A DNA stretch of 8,811 nucleotides from an uncultured Fretibacterium sp. (GTDB taxonomy: Bacteria; Synergistota; Synergistia; Synergistales; Aminobacteriaceae). The stretch is taken from positions 1-8,811 of the forward strand of contig NZ_CALHIQ010000027.1 in assembly GCF_938030725.1 (NCBI RefSeq), written 5' to 3'. The first letter of the stretch is position 1, and every line of letters begins with the position of its first letter. A model generated the notes under the pieces. That model worked only from the letters and a program-made list of their open reading frames with translations, did no database searches and had not been told where the DNA came from. Shown piece by piece: positions 1-6,373 of the stretch. The translations under genes were made by a program, and so were the position numbers.

Positions 1-74
1 GCGTGGGGACGGTTTCCAACATGTTCGAGATACTCGAGGCCGTTACGGGCGCGGACAGGATTCTGAGCGTCTAG
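1..74 (+). CDS. 3' end of an unrecognised gene (partial)
   Basis: An open frame enters from the left edge with its first whole codon at position 3 and stops at TAG 72-74. The last residues read VGTVSNMFEILEAVTGADRI, followed by LSV. Codon choice (GAG, CTC, GCC, GGC, GTC) matches the high-GC genes further right, which is why I think it is coding. The ending faintly resembles the C-terminal helix of STAS-domain anti-sigma factor antagonists, which often finish in a run like EITGLDRI. With only 23 residues visible this is a suggestion, not an identification. The product is cut by the window edge. Confidence 0.4.
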   Translation, partial: VGTVSNMFEILEAVTGADRILSV

Positions 75-135
75 CGGACGATAGGGCGCGCGTCGAGCTT
101 CCGGCTTTCGCGCTCCTCGTGATGCAGGGATATTC

Positions 136-279
136 ATGGAGTGCCTGACGTCGATGCTGCAGAGCCGGGGGCTTTCCATTCCATCGGTCGGGCTCGACGA
201 GGGGGTCCAGGAAACGCCGTCCTGGAAGGAGCTGCTGAAGAGGCTGCGTGGCGAGGCTGTGGAGCAATTGAGAGTTTGA
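136..279 (+). CDS. doubtful 47-aa ORF, unrecognised
   Basis: ATG at 136 opens 47 codons ending at TGA 277-279. The translation begins MECLTSMLQSRGLSIPSVGL and ends in a charged, helix-like stretch with WKELLKRLRGEAVEQLRV. Codon use looks coding (CTG, GAG, AAG, CGG), but there is only a weak purine run (CAGGGA) before the ATG. The frame is open upstream only as far as a TAG at 82-84. It could be a small protein, a gene remnant, or chance. I do not recognise a family. Confidence 0.22.
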   Translation: MECLTSMLQSRGLSIPSVGLDEGVQETPSWKELLKRLRGEAVEQLRV

Positions 280-339
280 CGGCCCCAACACTCCCACCGT
301 CCCTATGCAGATCGAGGACATTTTCGGACCCGCTATCCT

Positions 340-369
340 CTGGGGAAGCGCTGAAGTGCGCTTCCCCAG
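340..369. terminator. hairpin between the left ORFs and the regulator gene
   Basis: A perfect 12-bp inverted repeat: CTGGGGAAGCGC at 340-351 and GCGCTTCCCCAG at 358-369, with a 6-nt loop. It begins 5 bases beyond the stop codon of the minus-strand regulator and lies between genes that face each other. It is therefore well placed to stop transcripts from both sides. There is no good T-run on either side, so it is either a weak intrinsic terminator or a 3'-end stabilising hairpin. Confidence 0.55.
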
Positions 370-374
370 CCGTT

Positions 375-1667
375 TCAGGACTTCGGCTTCTGAAGCTCCA
401 AATCCGGCGAGGGGAGGTTCGAGAGCAGGCAGGCGATGTAAAGCTCGATGTAGTTGCGGAAGGAGCGCAGGGATTTCTGCGTGCGCTCCTCTATCTTTTT
501 GAGCCGGTAGTTCAGGGTGTTTCGATGGATGTGCAGCTCGTCCGCGGTGCTTTGGCGGTTGAAGAAGTTCATTCCATAGACGATGATCGTGTTCTTGAGC
601 TCGTCGTCGCTCGGATCCAGGTTGAACTCGGTGAAACGGTCTCTGATGAAGCGCTGTCGGGCGGAGGCAGGGAGGCTCAGGAGGAGGGACTCCACCCGAA
701 GGTTCTGGATGTCGTAGATGCCGGGCTGCTTGAAGAGCAGTTTTCCAAGGCTGACGGCCTCCAGGGCGCTGCGGTAGGCGTAGGAGAGCCCCGGAACGCC
801 CTTAAAGAAGAAGCCGATCCCCAGGACGGCGGAGAGGCGTTCCTCCTCGAATTTCTTGAGAAGGATATGGGAGTTCTCGTTTACCCGCTTGAACACCAGG
901 TCCTTGTCCTGCTGGATCTTGGGGCTGATGGAACAGAAGACGGCGTACTTGTCCCCGTTCAGGGGAACGGAAACGTCGTCGGGAGCGTTGAAGACTTCCT
1001 TGGTCCGCAAGAGCACCCTGTTCTTGACGGATTGGATGAAGTTTTCCGCCTCGCGGCAGTCCTCAGATGATGAGGCCCCCTTCCACGAGTCCCGGATAAA
1101 CTGTCTGAAGTTGTGCATGTCGAACACGATGGGGACGTAGAGGAGCCCCGGCGAAAAGCCGAGGTAGCGCGCCCTGGCCTCGAGCAGTTCGAGGTCGCTG
1201 ACGCCTGGAATGTAGTTCACAAAGTCCTGGATGATGTCCTGGATCGCGTTCTCCTTGAGGAAGCCTGATTTGAGCCGGTACTGCGTTTTAAGGACCAGCT
1301 CGATCTGGTGCTTCACCGCCAGCGCGTAGGGGCGGACCTGATCGGCCGTTCCAAGCGCCGCGACGGCCCCGATGACCTCGAGGTATGCGTTCCGCAGCGG
1401 CAGGGCAGCTCCCGATGCGTCGTCACACTCACACTCTTCCCCGCCGATCGGCGCTGTCTTTTGGTGGGCGATCATGTCCATGACCTTGAGGCACAAGGTG
1501 CAACTCGCATTGACCGCAGAGGAGGTGATCCCAAGGACCCTCCCTCGGACATCTGAAACGACCAACGGACAGGGGACGATCCTCGCCATGCCGCTCAGGA
1601 CGTCCCGGACGATGCCCTCAAGGGACTCCGACGCTTCCGACGTTTTCTGCGACATGACCCACAACAC
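375..1667 (-). CDS. CdaR/PucR-type transcriptional regulator
   Basis: This is a predicted DNA-binding regulator of 430 aa. The N-terminal part (about residues 15-130) resembles the sugar-diacid recognition sensor domain, with a PLVVSDVRGRVLG segment early and an LEVIGAV...YALAVKHQIELVLK segment late. A middle part (about 170-310) resembles the degenerate GGDEF-like domain of CdaR proteins and carries a GIGFFFKGVPGLSYAYRSAL segment. The C-terminus has the PucR-type helix-turn-helix, with STADELHIHRNTLNYRLKKI at about 373-392. The GTG start at 1667 has AAGGA six bases upstream; ATG at 1655 is an alternative, giving 426 aa. It is divergent from the amidinotransferase gene and is the obvious local regulator. 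The sensor has four clustered cysteines (C56, C59, C79, C81), possibly a metal or redox site. The family call is firm, but the ligand is unknown. Confidence 0.9.
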   Translation of the reverse strand: MLWVMSQKTSEASESLEGIVRDVLSGMARIVPCPLVVSDVRGRVLGITSSAVNASCTLCLKVMDMIAHQKTAPIGGEECECDDASGAALPLRNAYLEVIGAVAALGTADQVRPYALAVKHQIELVLKTQYRLKSGFLKENAIQDIIQDFVNYIPGVSDLELLEARARYLGFSPGLLYVPIVFDMHNFRQFIRDSWKGASSSEDCREAENFIQSVKNRVLLRTKEVFNAPDDVSVPLNGDKYAVFCSISPKIQQDKDLVFKRVNENSHILLKKFEEERLSAVLGIGFFFKGVPGLSYAYRSALEAVSLGKLLFKQPGIYDIQNLRVESLLLSLPASARQRFIRDRFTEFNLDPSDDELKNTIIVYGMNFFNRQSTADELHIHRNTLNYRLKKIEERTQKSLRSFRNYIELYIACLLSNLPSPDLELQKPKS

Positions 1668-1685
1668 CCCCTGTCCTTCTTGTTA

Positions 1686-1693
1686 TTGTACAA
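1686..1693. promoter_or_regulatory. TTGTACAA palindrome, regulator side (candidate operator)
   Basis: A perfect 8-bp palindrome about 19 bases upstream of the regulator's start codon. It lies downstream of the candidate minus-strand -10 box at 1724-1729. A protein bound here would sit in the transcribed leader of the regulator gene, which would fit autorepression. The same palindrome recurs at 1806-1813. That it is an operator is inference from repetition and position. Confidence 0.35.
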
Positions 1694-1723
1694 CCTCCAG
1701 TTTTATGAGAATCTATTCTAAGA

Positions 1724-1729
1724 ATTATA
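1724..1729 (-). promoter_or_regulatory. candidate -10 box for the regulator gene
   Basis: On the minus strand this reads TATAAT, a perfect -10 match. A weak -35-like TAGGAC (1747-1752 on the minus strand) lies 17 bases upstream. Transcription would begin about 50 bases before the regulator's start codon. The -35 is poor, as is common for promoters that need an activator. Confidence 0.4.
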
Positions 1730-1805
1730 ACACAAACTCATTCGATGTCCTAGGTTTTTCGTGAATGAATTCGTTAGAAACGTTTCCAAAGTAATCTTGG
1801 AAGAA

Positions 1806-1813
1806 TTGTACAA
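1806..1813. promoter_or_regulatory. TTGTACAA palindrome at the -35 region (candidate operator)
   Basis: The second exact copy of the palindrome, here extended to ATTGTACAAT (1805-1814). It lies where the -35 element of the candidate extended -10 promoter at 1832-1840 should be, and no recognisable -35 hexamer is present there. An activator bound at this place could substitute for the missing -35. The divergent regulator is the natural candidate protein; this is inference. Confidence 0.4.
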
Positions 1814-1831
1814 TGAAAAAAATGCGAAGCG

Positions 1832-1840
1832 TGGTACTAT
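1832..1840 (+). promoter_or_regulatory. candidate extended -10 promoter of the amidinotransferase gene
   Basis: TGGTACTAT matches the extended -10 pattern TGnTATAAT with one difference in the hexamer. No good -35 lies 16-18 bases upstream; the palindrome ATTGTACAAT is there instead. The transcript would start near 1847, giving a 5' leader of roughly 135 bases before the start codon at 1983. Confidence 0.4.
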
Positions 1841-1982
1841 AGTGCACATAGATAGAGCATCTCTGCAATGTACAGCTGGTGTGCAAGGGTTTTACTTCTG
1901 CTATATCAGAGCGACAGAGTTTTTTCTTTGGAGTGGTGTAACTTCGCCACCCAAAAATAATACGTAAAGGAAGGTAAGAATT

Positions 1983-3134
1983 ATGCCGAAAGTTGTTAAC
2001 TCTTGGAATGATTTTGACCCCCTGAAGCACGTTATCGTCGGTCGCGCCGATAACTGCTGCATCGCGCCCTCCGAGCCCGCGTCCAAGGCCAAGGTTCCTC
2101 TGGACAGCCCGATGCGCGGCATGACCGGTCCTCGTCCGCTGGATACGGTCGAGAAGGCGAACGCTCAGATTGAGTACTTCGTCAAGGAGCTGGAGAAGCG
2201 CGGCGTTAAGGTGGACCGTCCGGAGCCCATGCAGTGGAACCAGGCCGTGGTCACCCCCCATTTCATGACGGGCAGCATGTTCGGCTGCATGCCTCCGCGC
2301 GACGTCCTGCTGACGGTGGGCAGCGACATCATCTGCGCGCCCATGTCCTTCCGTTCCCGTTTCTTCGAGTACCTGGCCTACTCCAAGGTCCTGCGCCGCT
2401 ACTTCGACGAGGATCCCGACTTCCGCTGGATCGCTGCCCCGCGTCCTGAGCTGGGCGACGCGAGCTACGACATGCACTACTACGACGGGCACATCACGGA
2501 GGAGATCCTCCTTGAGCGCACGGCGAAGCTGGAGATGGTCACCACGGAGCACGAGATCCTGTTTGACGCCGCGGACGTGATGCGCGTCGGCAAGGACTTC
2601 TTCATCCAGCACGGCCTTACGACCAACAGGAAGGCCATGGAGTGGATTCGCCGCATGTACCCCCAGTGCCGTATCCACGCCGTCAACTTCCCTGGCGACC
2701 CCTATCCCATCCACATCGACGCGACGTTCGTTCCTCTGCGCCCCGGCCTCATCCTCAACAACCCGCAGCGCAAGCTTCCCGAGGAGCAGCGCAAGATCTT
2801 CGAGGCCAACGACTGGCAGATCGTCGAGGCCGCCATGCCCGCCCACAAGGAGCCGCCGGCACTCTGCTACTCCAGCGTGTGGCTGTCCATGAACTGCCTG
2901 GTCCTCGACCACAAGACGGTGTTCGTGGAGGCCAGCGAGACCGCCCAGATGGAGCAGATGGACAAGCTGGGCATGAACGTCATTCCCATCCCCTTCCGCG
3001 ATGCCTACCCGTTCGGCGGCGGTCTGCACTGCGCCACGGCGGACGTGTACCGCGAGGGTGGCTGCGAGGACTACTTCCCGAAGCAGGTCAAGGACGTCAC
3101 GCTTGTCGAGTTTGGCAAGATGAAGAACGGCTAA
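1983..3134 (+). CDS. glycine amidinotransferase (AGAT)-like enzyme
   Basis: The 383-aa product is collinear with vertebrate AGAT and bacterial StrB-type amidinotransferases, which move an amidino group from arginine to an amine through a cysteine intermediate. Compared with the human enzyme as I remember it, the catalytic and donor-site residues are all present: D107 (PPRD), D195 (FDAAD), H244 and D246 (IHIDATF), R263, S302 (WLSMN) and nucleophile C350 (GGGLHCATADV). The acceptor-side flap differs: human N300 and M302 correspond here to Y241 and I243, so the acceptor need not be glycine. The ATG start has AAAGGAAGG eight bases upstream. It is monocistronic, with its own leader and a strong terminator. 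Lying beside creatininase and arginine deiminase, it may use creatine as donor and ornithine as acceptor (inference). Family membership is near certain; the substrate is not. Confidence 0.92.
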   Translation: MPKVVNSWNDFDPLKHVIVGRADNCCIAPSEPASKAKVPLDSPMRGMTGPRPLDTVEKANAQIEYFVKELEKRGVKVDRPEPMQWNQAVVTPHFMTGSMFGCMPPRDVLLTVGSDIICAPMSFRSRFFEYLAYSKVLRRYFDEDPDFRWIAAPRPELGDASYDMHYYDGHITEEILLERTAKLEMVTTEHEILFDAADVMRVGKDFFIQHGLTTNRKAMEWIRRMYPQCRIHAVNFPGDPYPIHIDATFVPLRPGLILNNPQRKLPEEQRKIFEANDWQIVEAAMPAHKEPPALCYSSVWLSMNCLVLDHKTVFVEASETAQMEQMDKLGMNVIPIPFRDAYPFGGGLHCATADVYREGGCEDYFPKQVKDVTLVEFGKMKNG

Positions 3135-3175
3135 AGACGTCGATTTTTAAAGCTTCGGTCTAGTATAGCGTTTTT

Positions 3176-3226
3176 GGAGGTTTGCCGAGCTGCTATAGCT
3201 TTTTAGCCCGACAAACCTCCTTTTTT
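3176..3226 (+). terminator. intrinsic terminator after the amidinotransferase gene
   Basis: GGAGGTTTGCCG (3176-3187) pairs with CGACAAACCTCC (3209-3220) with one mismatch, giving a 9-bp perfect outer stem plus two inner pairs. The loop region is about 21 nt, and TTTTTT follows at 3221-3226. The next ribosome-binding site begins only about 25 bases later. Any transcript of the small protein and symporter must therefore pass this structure or start within it. Confidence 0.85.
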
Positions 3227-3261
3227 GTATCTTAAACTCATCCTTCATCAAGGAGGGCGCC

Positions 3262-3372
3262 ATGCTCGGCTCATGGACGTTGGATTCTTTTATTGTTGGC
3301 AGCGTCATACTTTTTGCCGTTCCCATCATCGCCTGCATCCGCAGGCAGAGTCAGAAGGGGAAGTGTGAGTGA
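3262..3372 (+). CDS. 36-aa single-pass membrane protein, putative symporter small subunit
   Basis: A short gene missed by ordinary ORF length cut-offs. The ATG at 3262 is preceded by AAGGAGGG with 4 bases between, a very strong ribosome-binding site. The peptide starts MLGSWTLDSFIVGSVILFAV and ends in a basic tail with IRRQSQKGK. Residues 10-26 form one hydrophobic segment, and the basic C-terminus predicts N-out/C-in topology. Its TGA (3370-3372) overlaps the ATG of the symporter (TGATG), so the two are probably translationally coupled. Small accessory membrane peptides encoded just before symporters are known for SSS and NSS transporters (MetS with MetP is one example). Function as a stabiliser or modulator of the symporter is inferred from position, size and topology. 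Confidence 0.75.
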   Translation: MLGSWTLDSFIVGSVILFAVPIIACIRRQSQKGKCE

Positions 3373-4904
3373 TGACCGGTATCGAACTGTACAGATGGGG
3401 CATCTTTGTGTTTGCGTCTGCGATACTGATCGGTGTGGGCTGGTGGACGAACGTCAGGCTCAAGAAAAAGGCCGCGATGGCCAGCCTGTCCGGCGACGAC
3501 GAGAAGGCGTTCCTGCTCGGCAGCAACGAGATGGGGCCTTTTGTGGCTGCAGGGACGCTCATGGCGACGGGCTACAGCGGCTGGGGTTTCATCGGGTCGC
3601 CCGGGACGGCCTACGCCTACGGCACGATTGAGGTCCTGGCAAACTTCTTGTTCGCTCCGGCCATTACCTTCGGGGCGCTCTTCTTCGCGGGCTTCATGCG
3701 CAAGCACGGAGAGAAGTTCGGGGCGCTGACGGTGCCGGAGTACCTCGCAAACACCCACAGGGGCTCGCAGGGCATGCGTCGGCTCGTCCACTTCCTGGCG
3801 GCCATCGCCACCTTTATCTTCCTGTCGGTCTACATGATCGGCCAGATCCGCGCCGTCGCAAGCGTGGCGTCGGAGTGGCTCGGGACATCGCTCCACATGT
3901 CGGCCATTATCTTCATGGTGGTCGTCATGATCTTCACGATGCAGGGCGGGCTTCTGGCGGTGGCGATTACCGATACGATCATGTGCTGCGGCATGGTCAT
4001 CGCCTCGTGCATCGTGTATTACGTCATAACGCAGGACATCTCGCTGACGGAACTCATCGCCAAGGTCGGCGAGATCAAGCCGGAGTTCATCAACCCAACC
4101 ACGTCCAACCCCTATGGCGATCCTAAGTACAGCGTGTTCCTCGTCTTCGTCTATGCCATGCTCTTCACGACCGTTTTGCCCTACATGTCCGTTCGTTTCC
4201 TTGCCATGAAGAAGGACATGAACATCCCGCTCGTCGCGCTCTACATGGCGCCCATGGGCTTTGCCATGAGTTTTGTCCCGATGGTGGGCATCTACATGTT
4301 CTACAAGGACCCCACCTGGCCGCAGGTTCTGGCGGTCGAGGCCCCAGCGGGAGCGCACGTCGCGGACCATGCGATGCCGGTCTTCCTGAACACGTACCTG
4401 TCGCCAGCCGTCGCGAGCATCATATCGCTCTTCATCATCTTCGCGATGCTCTCAACGATCAGTTCCGTGCTTCAGGTGCAGGCAGCGGCGCTCTCGCACG
4501 ACCTTTACGTGTCGGCGGCGGGAAGGGACTCCAAATACGCTGATCTCCTGAACCGCGGCGCGGTCGTCCTCACGACGGTGCTGGGCATTGTGCTGACCTT
4601 CTTCGCCCCCCAGGGGATGCTGAACCGCATCGCCTACATAGGGACCGGTGGCCTCATCTCGATGCTGGTCGGGCCCACCATCATCAGGACGTTCATCGAG
4701 GGGAACCTGCTCACCTGTCTGCTTTCGATGCTCACAGGCTTCTTCGGCAACGTCTACCTCGTCCTCATCTACGGCAAGTTCGGCTGGGTCGAGGCGCCGA
4801 TCATCGCAGGCATCGCCGGTTCGCTCGTCTACATGATCGTGGGCTACGTCACCAATGGAATGAGGGCGCGGCCGCTCGACGCCGAGGAGGCTGCTGCCGC
4901 CTGA
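3372..4904 (+). CDS. SSS-family sodium:solute symporter
   Basis: A 510-aa multi-pass inner-membrane protein with about 13 hydrophobic segments, the usual size for the solute:sodium symporter family (PutP, PanF). Family marks include the GG-LAV-TD stretch (MQGGLLAVAITDTIM) near residue 190. Serine/threonine-rich AMLSTISSVLQVQAAALSHD near 360 matches the family's Na2-site helix, followed by the typical DLY. I chose ATG 3372, which overlaps the stop of the small gene; GTG at 3369 is one codon longer and equally well spaced from GAAGGGG. The ending is alanine-rich. The substrate cannot be read from sequence. Between amidinotransferase and arginine deiminase genes, an amino acid or guanidino compound such as creatine, sarcosine or ornithine is a reasonable guess. 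A strong terminator follows. Confidence 0.9.
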   Translation: MTGIELYRWGIFVFASAILIGVGWWTNVRLKKKAAMASLSGDDEKAFLLGSNEMGPFVAAGTLMATGYSGWGFIGSPGTAYAYGTIEVLANFLFAPAITFGALFFAGFMRKHGEKFGALTVPEYLANTHRGSQGMRRLVHFLAAIATFIFLSVYMIGQIRAVASVASEWLGTSLHMSAIIFMVVVMIFTMQGGLLAVAITDTIMCCGMVIASCIVYYVITQDISLTELIAKVGEIKPEFINPTTSNPYGDPKYSVFLVFVYAMLFTTVLPYMSVRFLAMKKDMNIPLVALYMAPMGFAMSFVPMVGIYMFYKDPTWPQVLAVEAPAGAHVADHAMPVFLNTYLSPAVASIISLFIIFAMLSTISSVLQVQAAALSHDLYVSAAGRDSKYADLLNRGAVVLTTVLGIVLTFFAPQGMLNRIAYIGTGGLISMLVGPTIIRTFIEGNLLTCLLSMLTGFFGNVYLVLIYGKFGWVEAPIIAGIAGSLVYMIVGYVTNGMRARPLDAEEAAAA

Positions 4905-4989
4905 GAACGAGGGCCAGTGACCGTCAACTCCATCTCTCTGGTTGCGCTTGAGTTTTTGTCACGTACAGGCAGGGGATGCGTTTTGAGCT

Positions 4990-5033
4990 GGAATGCAGCC
5001 TTGATATGTCGTCAAGGTTGCAATCCTTTTTTT
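4990..5033 (+). terminator. strong intrinsic terminator after the symporter gene
   Basis: GGAATGCAGCCTTGA (4990-5004) pairs with TCAAGGTTGCAATCC (5012-5026) over 15 positions, with one A-A mismatch and one G-U pair. The loop is 7 nt, and seven Ts follow directly at 5027-5033. It lies 86 bases after the symporter stop and only about 45 bases before the arcA ribosome-binding site. It therefore either ends the symporter transcript or acts as an attenuator in the arcA leader. Confidence 0.88.
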
Positions 5034-5094
5034 GGAGGCGAGCTCCCTTCGGAATTGAAGCGGATTCTCCCGCGTTTTGGAAGGAGTGCAGTTC

Positions 5095-6318
5095 ATGAAG
5101 GATATTCATGTCTTTTCTGAGATAGGACGGCTGAAACAGGTCATCCTCCACAGGCCTGGCAATGAGTTGAGCAACATCTCTCCTGATCTGATGGCTGATT
5201 TCCTGTTCGATGAAGTGCCGTTTTTGCGCGGAGCGATGGCGGAACACGATGCCTTTGCCGCCATGCTGAAAAGCTGTGGTGCCGATGTGATCTACCTTGA
5301 GGACCTTGCTGCAGAGGCGATTGAGAACGCCGGGGTGCGCGAGGCGTTTGTGGACGAGTTCATCGGTGAAACCTGCGTGACCTCCAAGGACGAGATTCGG
5401 ATGCTCAAGGACTTCCTGCTGGGCATTCCCAAGACGCGGGATATGGTGCTGCAGATCATGGCCGGAACCCGCCGCTCCAGTTTCCCCAAGCGTGAACACA
5501 CGTCGCTTGTCGATTTCGTGGATGTGGAGTATCCATTCGTCACAAACCCGATGCCCAACCTCTATTTTACAAGGGACCCCTTTGCCCTGATCGGGTCCGG
5601 CGTGTCACTCAACCACATGTGGAGCACCGTTCGCAACCGCGAAACGCTCTTTGGCAAGTATATCTTTAAGTATCACCCACGATTTAAGAACTCCGCCATT
5701 CCGTTCTACTACGACAGGGACATACCGTACCACATTGAGGGCGGTGACCAGCTGGTCCTCAGCGATAAGGTCTTGGCGGTGGGGATCTCTCAGCGCACGG
5801 AGGCAAGGGCCATCGAGCTCTTCGCAGAGAGGCTTTTTAAGGGGCCTGACAGCTTTGAGACGATTCTGGCGTTCAAGTTCCCCGCAAAGCGGGCTTTCAT
5901 GCACTTGGATACCGTGTTTACTATGGTGGACCGGGATCTCTTCACGATCCACCCGGAGATACAGCAGCATCTTGAAGTTATCGCTGTGACGATGAAGGAT
6001 GGAGAGCTCAGGTTCGAGTATCAGGGGCGTGCACTTGAGGACGTGCTTAAGAAGTACCTGAACCTGGATAAGGTCCGGCTCCTGCCCTGTGGGGGCGGCG
6101 ACCCCGTTGACGCACCCAGCGAACAGTGGAGTGACGGCTCCAACACCTTTGCCGTCGCGCCTGGTGAGATCATCGTCTACGACCGCAATGTGGTCACGAA
6201 TAAATCTCTTGAGGATGCAGGGGTTAAACTGCACGTCATACCGTCAGCGGAGTTGTCGCGCGGGCGTGGCGGTCCCCGTTGCATGACCATGCCGGTGGTT
6301 CGGGAGAAGCTGTTGTAG
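5095..6318 (+). CDS. arcA: arginine deiminase
   Basis: Hydrolyses L-arginine to L-citrulline and ammonia in the cytoplasm, the first step of the ATP-yielding arginine deiminase pathway. The 407-aa product is full length for the family. Catalytic and substrate-binding residues are visible: D161 in LYFTRDP, E215 in HIEGGD, H270 and D272 in FMHLDT, and the nucleophile C396 in RGGPRCMTMP near the end. The ATG at 5095 has GGAAGGAG eight bases upstream; in-frame TTG 5077 lies before that site and is rejected. Creatininase follows after 55 bases with no terminator, so they are probably cotranscribed. The usual partners (ornithine carbamoyltransferase, carbamate kinase, ArcD) are not in the window. 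A second, degraded copy of this gene's 3' end lies at 8632-8667. Confidence 0.96.
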   Translation: MKDIHVFSEIGRLKQVILHRPGNELSNISPDLMADFLFDEVPFLRGAMAEHDAFAAMLKSCGADVIYLEDLAAEAIENAGVREAFVDEFIGETCVTSKDEIRMLKDFLLGIPKTRDMVLQIMAGTRRSSFPKREHTSLVDFVDVEYPFVTNPMPNLYFTRDPFALIGSGVSLNHMWSTVRNRETLFGKYIFKYHPRFKNSAIPFYYDRDIPYHIEGGDQLVLSDKVLAVGISQRTEARAIELFAERLFKGPDSFETILAFKFPAKRAFMHLDTVFTMVDRDLFTIHPEIQQHLEVIAVTMKDGELRFEYQGRALEDVLKKYLNLDKVRLLPCGGGDPVDAPSEQWSDGSNTFAVAPGEIIVYDRNVVTNKSLEDAGVKLHVIPSAELSRGRGGPRCMTMPVVREKLL

Positions 6319-6373
6319 TTGAAAACGGCTTCAAAGTTTTGGAAAATAAGGTACTGGAAGGAGTGAAATATTT

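Larger units (their letters stand above)
1668..1982. promoter_or_regulatory. divergent AT-rich control region
   Basis: These 315 bases without a convincing gene separate the regulator from the amidinotransferase gene and are clearly richer in A/T than either neighbour. They hold two copies of the palindrome TTGTACAA (1686-1693 and 1806-1813) and a shorter related TGTACA (1869-1874). There is also a 10-bp palindrome GAAACGTTTC (1777-1786) and an AGAAT/ATTCT inverted repeat (1708-1719). Candidate promoters lie on both strands. An open frame on the plus strand (1761-1967) has no ribosome-binding site, and I treat it as non-coding. Confidence 0.7.

Noticed and set aside
128..138. GGATATTCATG shared with the start of arcA (5100-5110), considered as an arcA 5' remnant
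   Set aside because: Only 11 bases match, the reading frame differs and the flanks are unrelated. Several such 11-base coincidences are expected in a window this size, unlike the 33-base in-frame match at the 3' end.
141..1070. 309-codon open frame on the plus strand opposite the regulator gene
   Set aside because: No family pattern and no ribosome-binding site; it is the mirror frame of the regulator, whose helix-turn-helix is recognisable.
1777..1786. GAAACGTTTC palindrome as a CcpA catabolite-response site
   Set aside because: It lacks the outer TG...CA positions of that consensus, and nothing else in the window indicates CcpA control.
1761..1967. 68-codon open frame on the plus strand in the control region
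   Set aside because: It reads plausibly at first (NEFVRNVSKVILEELYNEKN) but has no ribosome-binding site, overlaps the candidate promoter and palindromes, and degenerates in its second half. I treat it as chance in AT-rich DNA.
1725..3029. 434-codon open frame on the minus strand opposite the amidinotransferase gene
   Set aside because: Rich in H, R, V, L and D with no domain pattern; a shadow of the high-GC gene on the other strand, whose catalytic motifs are clear.
3351..4370. 339-codon open frame on the minus strand opposite the symporter gene
   Set aside because: Low-complexity H/D/R/E-rich composition typical of antisense frames in high-GC membrane-protein genes.
5077..5094. Six-codon-longer TTG start for arginine deiminase
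   Set aside because: The GGAAGGAG ribosome-binding site lies inside this extension and is correctly spaced for ATG 5095, and the family usually begins close to that methionine.
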